The position numbers and the translations under genes are program-made. Of a stretch of DNA of 64,000 nucleotides, positions 57,474 through 64,000 are shown piece by piece (the first letter of the stretch is position 1; each line of letters opens with the position of its first letter). Source of the DNA: Sipunculus nudus (lineage: Eukaryota > Annelida > Sipuncula > Golfingiida > Sipunculidae); the NCBI GenBank assembly GCA_026874595.1, contig CM049317.1:53463618-53527617 (forward strand), in the 5' to 3' direction. The notes below the pieces were generated by a model, which saw nothing but the letters and a program-made list of their open reading frames with translations, did no database searches and had not been told where the DNA came from.

Positions 57474-59175
57474 CTAACAATACCAATCATTTTCAGCCCC
57501 CCTCCTCTGTCTGTCTTTTCTGTCAGTCACTGTCATAATGAATTCTGTCTTGGAATTATTCATTTTCAGTCTGTTTGAGTCCATCCACGTTTTAATGTCT
57601 TTCGCACAAGTTTCCAGTTTTCGGATGGTGGCGTTCTCTGCTTGACGATTGTTAGCACTGAATGAACACTTAATTGCATGGTCATCTGCATATCCATGAA
57701 GTTGGATGTCTCCTGGAATAACTTCCTGTATTGTACTGGCATACGCCAGATAAAGGATTGGCCCTGCACAGCTTCCTTGAGGAACCGAAAAAGTTAGGTC
57801 CATATTCCTTGAAAACTTCTCACCTATTTTCACTTTACATGATCTGGGTCTTAGGTAACTGTCAAACCATTCCAGAACTTTTCCATTTATACCGAATTTA
57901 TTGTATAGCACTTCTAATAAAATTGAGTGATCAACAGTGTCAAAAGCGGCTGACAAATCTATTGCCATCATTGCTGTAATTTCCTGACGTTCCATCGCCC
58001 ATAATATGTCGTTAGTCAGTTTGATTAGTGCAGTTTCACACGAGTAATTAGCTCTGTATGCTGACTGATAATCTGGCATTAATTCTTGACTCTTAGTATG
58101 TTGATTAAATTCAGACAAGGCTGCTTTCTCGAGTACTTTTGATAAAAATGGTAAATTACTCACAGGTCTGTAATTTGAAGATATTAATTCAAGACCAGTT
58201 TTTTTCAGAAGGGGAAGTACTATAGCCTCTTTCCAACTTCTAGGAAATCTCCCTTCAACCAGTGAAATGTTAATAATGTCTGTTATTTTTCCGATCACTG
58301 CTGGAAGCATTTTCTTCAGAAGAATAGTTGGCAGTGCATCTGTTTCACAGCTCTTACTTGGCAAACTATTGATAATGGCTGTAACTTCTCTCTGAGACAG
58401 AGGCCTGAAATTATTTAAAGATTTTACATCTTTTCTTCTAGGCTGATAATGTGGAAATTTGTCCAGACTTGATCTTATTTTGTTTATTTTACTCAGGAAA
58501 AAGTCGGCAAATTGGTTTGCTAGGTCCTCATCACATAGCCCCTTTTGGCAGTGGATTGTCTTTATTAACACCTGTAATCTCAGTGACAAGCTTGTATAGT
58601 TTCTTTGTGTTATCTCCGCATTCTTGTATCTTTTCACTTAGTGTTTTTATTTTTGATAATTTAAGCATGTTGTTATATTTCGCCCGTTCTAATTTTAGAG
58701 CTTTCAATGTAAAATCTGTCCTGTATTTTTTCCACAACCTCTCCCTGCGTCTTAGTTTTCTTTTTTGTTCGTTAATGTCCTCATTATACCATGGATACTT
58801 CTTTCTGTTGGTTAATTTCTTAGCTTTAAGTGGGGCATGTTTGTCCAGAATGACACGGAAATCACTTTCTAACTTGTTTACTAATATGTCAATGTCACTG
58901 TTTTTATCAGACAATGTGATTTCATTTAGATCCTTTTCCATCTCTGTTGTGTTTATTTCATTTAACTTTCTATAGTAACACACCTGTGATGTGATGTCAT
59001 CTTTTGGAGTTGTAAATTCACAGACTACAGCACGATGATCGGAAATAAAAGGTCCAGGTACACATTTGGTCACTCTCATATTACTGCCCGCCTCAGTGAT
59101 TACCACATCTAATATGTTGCCAGCTGTATGAGTATAGAAATCCACGTGCTGTGTGAGGCCTAGGGCACACAGTGT
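57474..59175 (-). pseudogene. CR1/L2-type LINE ORF2 remnant: endonuclease end and reverse transcriptase
   Basis: The minus strand starts within the APE endonuclease (about 59175-59020: LCALGLTQHVDFYTHTAGNI, then FISDHRAVVCEF with the catalytic SDH). A linker follows to 58531. After a frameshift near 58545 comes a 387-codon reverse transcriptase frame (58637-57474). Its key motifs are LPLLKKTGLE, SNYRPVSNLPFLSKVLEK, DYQSAYRANYSCETALI, AIDLSAAFDTVDH (motif A), SVPQGSCAGPILY, HGYADDHA (catalytic YADD intact) and NRLKMNNSKTEF. It stops at 57474, before the usual ORF2 C-terminus. The N-terminal endonuclease and ORF1 are missing. It is the least decayed LINE of the three. Confidence 0.9.
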
Positions 59176-59225
59176 AAATTATACGGAGGGCTAATCAGAG
59201 AAGTTAATTATTGTGAGTGGGAAGT

Positions 59226-59330
59226 GGGGCGGATTCAGGAATTTAAAAAAAAATGAAGAGGGTTTTGGGGGAGGGGGGGAGGGGGTTACAAACTCACTCC
59301 CTTAAACAGGCCCGCAACGGGGCGAGAACC
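59226..59330 (+). mobile_element. hAT-like MITE left-end fragment
   Basis: GGGGCGGATTCAGGAATTT followed by TTTTGGGGGAGGGGGGGAGGGGG. Same family style as 21215 and 33433; no right end found. Confidence 0.35.
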
Positions 59331-59684
59331 CTTTGTTACAAAAATGTTTTGAAAATAGTGCAGAAAAAGAAAGATTGGGGTTAAAGTTCTTAACTCGGTG
59401 AATCTGCCTATTGGACGTTTCTGGTACAGCGCCGAGAAACAGACCGACGAGAAAGGGCGTCTCATGTTAAAATTTGGAGCCTGATGCACAATGAGGGAGC
59501 CCACTCTCATTGGCCTGATTCTGGTATTCGCCCCCCGAAAATCTTTGCTATACAAGGCAGCGATTACACGAGAGGAGATCTAGGACTGCTGCTTGAGGAG
59601 CGACAGCGTCTATGGTGTACCGGTCTATTGACTGACTTTTTCCTCAGTTCAATGGTCTAAGTGAACGTCCACATAATAATATAT

Positions 59685-59729
<45 letters not shown>

Positions 59730-60380
59730 CTGCTGTGTGTTAAAATATCACAGTGTACCAGATTTGAAATAATGCATATATTATGGGTCTAATCTAGATT
59801 TAAAACAACGTTTGGATTGATATTAGATATATGATCCCAGCGATACTGCCTTAATCGGAGCAGTAATACCACGAGATTTCGTAAAATTGATCCAGTAATT
59901 TTTTGTTTTTGAAAGATGCGTTGCTTATCGTCTTTCAATGGCGAAATCCCCACCTAAATGGCTTTTTTTACCGATATCTTGACAAGCAAAAACAATGAAC
60001 TCACGGATAAAGTGTTAACATGGCCACGAGGAAATGGAGAAAGTATGAAGATAAATTCGAATCAGAGACAAACGGATGGTCATGTTTCTCAATTTCCGTT
60101 ATGACAGTCAGTAAGGCCGAGCACCGACAAAAAATAGTTGCACGAAGGATTAGAAGCTAATGTTTTTTCGTGGATATTTTAAGTTTGCAAAGTTCGTCCA
60201 AATGATGCTAATTTGTATTCCTGCCTCGATTCCTTAAAATTGTTTCAATATAAAAAATGACCTGATTTATATGTTTATTATATGAAGCATATAAAGATTT
60301 CAATTGAACCACATTTTTTGTATTTTTTTTCCTGGGAAGCAGGGACATCAAAACAGGGGGAATAGGGATATATAGCCACC

Positions 60381-60411
<31 letters not shown>

Positions 60412-61450
60412 AAGCGACCGTGTTTACACTGGAATCTAACCTAAGGAGGAAAGGCTTAACCAGAGTCCGCTTTTTCTCATGAATATAATTCATGTGGAAA
60501 AAAGGTGTGGGAGTCGCTAAAATGGACACGAGGTTCTATCGCTTTCGCAGTTCAAACACATTATCAGTATCATTGGAACATGAAGAATGTGCAAATTGGT
60601 CTGTAAATTTTTGTTCATTTGATCACATTACCACATTACTAGTACATATTAAAAATAGTGCATATTAATTAACCTTTTAAGACTAAGATATTTTGCTGAT
60701 ATTGACCATTTTTAATTCCCTAAGAATTGAAGTAGACTTTGAGATAGTCATTATAATTTTTATTAAAATCCTTTTGATTATAATTTAAGCTATAGTCTTT
60801 AGTGTTGTTTTTCATACTTTACATTATCATTGCAACAAAATCGCCAAATTCTTTCTTAATCACCCAGTTATCAATTTGACATGCATATAATACATATACT
60901 ATAACGGTCGACATGTCTGATACAACCGTAATGAAGTCTGAAAAATCAACGTTTTAAACTTTAATACCATTCAAAAAACAACACAGTCAGTTACCAGACA
61001 TGGCTATTCGTGGATATCTTTAAATCTCAACTATAGTTGCGGTCGAGTCCTATGGGGTTGGAAAAACAATATATCCAATAACGCATGTACGTTATCCAAT
61101 TCTGCGTACACCTCCAGAAAACCACGGGCATAATCAGGTGCTTCATGTATCAGTCTTCACCATAATAATTGTCATGATCACTGTGAAATCAGCATTTAAT
61201 CGGAAAACTCACGACACCATAATCCAGGGTTGCTAGAATCCGTAGAACGAATAATATGTTGGTTTTGCCTTATTTTCTGACCTTTTCCAGCCTAACCAAG
61301 CAACTATTTGTGCTCAAAGGAATTCATTTACAAACAAAAAGGATTTCGGTTTTAGCAGTCTAAGCATTTGTTTGTGAGTCCCTGGTTCTATGATGATGTT
61401 CCAAACTGATACCAATAAAGCTTATATTCAGTCGTCCAAATTTAAAGATT
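59331..61450. other. No recognisable gene; TA tract and C-run with (CA)n
   Basis: A (TA)n tract at 59692-59727. A run of about 19 C at 60379-60397 is followed directly by (CA)n at 60398-60411. The rest is AT-rich without recognisable coding sequence. Confidence 0.5.
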
Positions 61451-61453
61451 TTT

Positions 61454-62090
61454 ATGCCCACGCCACAAAGTGGCCGGGGCATATAGTTTTACCCATGTCC
61501 GTCCTTCAGGTCTCCCATCATTCCGAAATCAAACATTTGTACGGATTTTTTTTCGCAATGCCTGCAAATATTGATCTGATTTGTGGTGTGTGGGCAGATA
61601 ATGACCAGTTACAGATCGAGTTTGCGTTTCGTCCGGGTTGATCTACTTTTGACCGTTTCACGGCTCCTGAACATAGAAAATTTCATGAAAAATAGAAATT
61701 TTCATGACAAATACACATGTACGGACTGTTTTTCGCAATGCCTGCAGATATTGGCCTGATCTTGGGTGTGTTGGTAGTTCAGACAAGTTACAGATCGAGT
61801 TCGCGTTTCGTCCCGGTTGACCTACTTTTGACTGTTTTACGGCTCCTGAACATAGAAAATTTCATGAAAAATAGAAATTTTCATGACGAGTGAGCATGTA
61901 CGGATTTTTTCGCAATGCCTGCAGATACTGCCCTGATTTTTTATGTGTGGGCAGGTAATGACCAGTTACAGATCAAGTGTGCGTTTCGTCCAGGTTGACC
62001 TATTTTTGATCGTTTGACGGCTCCTGAACATAGGAAAATTTCATGAAAAAAAAAGAAAGTTTCACGGCGAATGTACATGTACAGCCTTTT
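61454..62090 (+). repeat. Tandem array, unit about 178 bp, three copies
   Basis: After a hairpin (61454-61482: ATGCCC..CCAC / GTGG..GGGCAT) and ATAGTTTTACCCATGTCCGTCC, a unit repeats with period 177-180 bases. The landmark CGCAATGCCTGCARATA is at 61554, 61734 and 61911, with CAGTTACAGATCGAGT, CGTTTCGTCC, GGCTCCTGAACATAG and AATTTCATGAAAAA in each. The array ends against the duplicated block at 62094. The hairpin plus GTCCGTCC head is of a type common in mollusc interspersed repeats (recollection, not checked). Confidence 0.85.
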
Positions 62091-62093
62091 TTA

Positions 62094-62460
62094 CAGTCTC
62101 TTACAGATTCAAGCCATAGGACCAGGGTACAACCCCCCCCCCCCCCCTCCTCCGACTTTGCATATTATATCAAGGTTAAAATTACTAGCCGCCGAACAAA
62201 ATATAATTGCATGAAAATAATTTAAAAAAGGGATTATCGGTTAATTTTCATTCTGTACTATTTCATCTGCATCTGCAATAATGTGTACACAGAGACATCC
62301 TATCTTAATTTGTTATGTTATAATTAAGGACTTTGAGATAATAAATTATGGATTTAAAATCAATATTAATGGGATGATTGTTATATCAAATGTGATTGCT
62401 ATATAAATTTCACTAATGCTCTCGCAATTGTTTCTCATGTTTTGTATATTTACATTATAC
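62094..62460 (+). repeat. Recent direct duplication, copy 2
   Basis: Second copy of 55713-56068, with a few substitutions and small indels (for example TTTGTTATG added at 62312). It ends exactly at CATTATAC, where the palindrome field starts; copy 1 continues into different sequence there. Confidence 0.95.
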
Positions 62461-63080
62461 ACTCTCAAAACTGAGGACATGTTTCACGTTTCTATTTAAA
62501 ACACCATTCTGTCCCATTTTTCGAAACATGTTTCCAGCATGTGTCATGACTCAACTGCGAAAACATGTTTTTAATCCTCTTGAAACATGTTTATATATAA
62601 AACATGTTTCACACACAGAGAAAATTTCATGGACAGTAAGATAAAACATGTCTCTGTGTGAAACATGTTTTTATATGAAATATGTCGCATATAAGACATG
62701 TCTTAAGACATGTCTCATTTTTCATAAAACATCTAACTATTTAAAACGTTTGTTTATCCTAAAACATGTAGTTGTCCCATTTTTCAAAACATGTTTTCTC
62801 CTAAGAAATATGTTTTAAACTTAGAGTTAAACATGTCTCAGTGTAACATGTCTTTATATGAAATATGTCACATATAAGCCATGTTTTAAGACATGTTTCA
62901 CTTTCATAAAACATGTAACTATTCAAAACGTCTGTTCAGCCTAAAACGTGTATTTGTCCCATTTTTCGAAACATGTGTTTTCCAAAGAAACATGTTTTAA
63001 CTTAGAGTAAAACATGTCACTGTGTTTCAAGTTTTTATATGAAATATGTTTCAAAAGAAAGTTTCGTTTTCCTAGAAAAA
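62461..63080. repeat. Field of CATG-centred palindromes (AAACATGTTT family)
   Basis: More than a dozen AAACATGTTT/AGACATGTCT-like decamers occur in about 600 bases (for example 62476, 62530, 62570, 62588, 62600, 62670, 62694, 62706, 62885). The sequence also forms about three diverged units of roughly 200 bases, marked by GTCCCATTTTTC at 62511, 62773 and 62956 and by TTATATGAAATATGTC at 62671 and 62853. Two AGACATGTCT decamers at 62694-62703 and 62706-62715 are separated only by TA. Confidence 0.8.
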
Positions 63081-64000
63081 AATAACATTTGCCCATCGAA
63101 GGCACATCTGCATTTTAATCGTGTCTCAAAAATGTCTACAAAATAAAACATGTTTTGAAAAATATTTAAAGTCGGAGAAAATGTTCTTTGTTGTTTGTCT
63201 TTTTCGTTTTATGTCCACTACAACAATCATGAAAACCTGACGAGGTGCTTCTGATGAAACAACTCATAAATTTACTGGAAAGATAACATGTATTCCTTAG
63301 ACAATGCTTTCTTATTTGGAGGATGCACTGAACAGGAAACATTTCCAGTATGGGTTATCAGTTATAGGTTATTATATAAAGCTACCAGGAACCTTCATTA
63401 ATTGATTGTCTCCTTAAATTTCCTAGATCAAATACATTACAGCCAGGTGCTGAAGACGAAATCTTATCTATCATAATAATAGAAACATATATCAAAACAT
63501 AATTACTTATTGTGGGTATAAAAACATATTAAAGTGATTTAAAATACCATGTATAAGTCTAAGACTCATAACTCGTCCCATATCATTATTAAAGGCAGCA
63601 ACTCTTATCTCAAAATATGAAAAAAAGAATATTTTATATATCAATATATTTAAAATGGGCAATGCTGATAGGCTGATAGTCTTATGGCAGTTCATGGCTT
63701 CTACAAAATTTTCGTTAGTTTAAAAATGCTTGGCATAAAAAGTGGAATACATAATGCAGACCTATATCAGAAATGGCCATGTATATTATATTTGAAATAC
63801 ACAGTTTTCTGTAAGTGTTCTTTTACAATAGATGCAGTCATGCACATGCATTAACAGCAATAAGATAAGGTTTATTTAGTATCTACTTAAATATCTGTTG
63901 TCTGCATGTATTCATTTATCATATCAATACTGAATGTACCAGTACTAATACAATTTTGTCTTCCCCATAGCTGTATACACAAATATTATTAACTATGAAT
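63081..64000. other. No recognisable gene
   Basis: AT-rich sequence without recognised repeats or coding regions; the minus frame 63507-63695 is unsupported. Confidence 0.4.

Noticed and set aside
58451-58975. 174-codon plus-strand frame
   Set aside because: It is antisense to the LINE endonuclease-reverse transcriptase region, whose minus-strand motifs are unambiguous.
55713-62460. The two 360-bp repeats as LTRs of one element containing the 57-59 kb reverse transcriptase
   Set aside because: The enzyme between them is clearly of the non-LTR type (APE endonuclease, CR1/L2 motifs) on the opposite strand, and the repeats lack TG...CA ends.

Overview
No host gene can be called with confidence in this window. 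The composition (visibly AT-rich, roughly one third G+C by eye), long (TA)n tracts, degraded non-LTR retrotransposons of three kinds, tRNA-headed SINEs, solo-LTR-like blocks, MITE-like elements and homopolymer C/G runs all point to intergenic DNA of an animal. The mixture recalls an aquatic invertebrate such as a bivalve mollusc. That taxonomic guess rests on family flavour only and is inference.

Layout. 0-3 kb holds a diverged inverted repeat (1-450 versus 2463-2950). 3-24 kb is an old, decayed tandem array: blocks recur in the same order about 3 times (roughly 3.1-9.3, 9.3-13.7 and 17.6-22.1 kb). Its most conserved part, a 150-250 bp core, recurs about ten times. On the minus strand several core copies keep the same reading frame, with the recurring peptides NPYRYDRAS and KIPxRLITSVN, and between copies many codon changes are synonymous. 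This looks like the remains of a multiplied coding segment. A decayed LINE (14.5-17.4 kb, minus strand) and a dispersed repeat (10.4-10.9 kb) interrupt the array.

24-27.6 kb is featureless apart from one TA tract. 27.6-28.55 kb is a minisatellite of about 38 bp split by a tRNA-derived SINE whose tail is itself duplicated. 28.85-32.75 kb contains a nearly full-length but broken LINE (ORF1-like, endonuclease, reverse transcriptase; plus strand) bracketed by MITE-like elements with CCATTTACAC ends. A second SINE and a hAT-like MITE follow at 32.9-33.6 kb. 38.1-40.6 kb is a three-copy tandem array (units about 0.65-0.97 kb) with a conserved hairpin and C-runs. 42.0-42.85 kb looks like a solo LTR. 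43.2-44.0 kb is the only place where exon-like sequence with a TATA-like box and splice-like signals appears, and it is weak.

45.0-47.9 kb is a direct duplication carrying many AAACATGTTT-type palindromes, with a third SINE between the copies. 48.8-49.5 kb is a TA-rich element closed by a perfect 24-bp inverted repeat. 51.7-52.6 kb is a second LTR-like block with an internal minisatellite. 55.3-62.5 kb holds a pogo-like MITE, a CR1/L2-type LINE remnant on the minus strand, a direct duplication of about 360 bp with copies 6.4 kb apart, and a three-copy tandem array of about 178 bp. 62.46-63.1 kb is a dense field of CATG-centred palindromes that match the p53-family half-site, including one almost ideal double site.

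The window reads as a repeat graveyard. The two most unusual signals are the ancient multicopy minus-strand reading frame in the first 24 kb and the palindrome fields at 45-47.5 and 62.5-63.1 kb.
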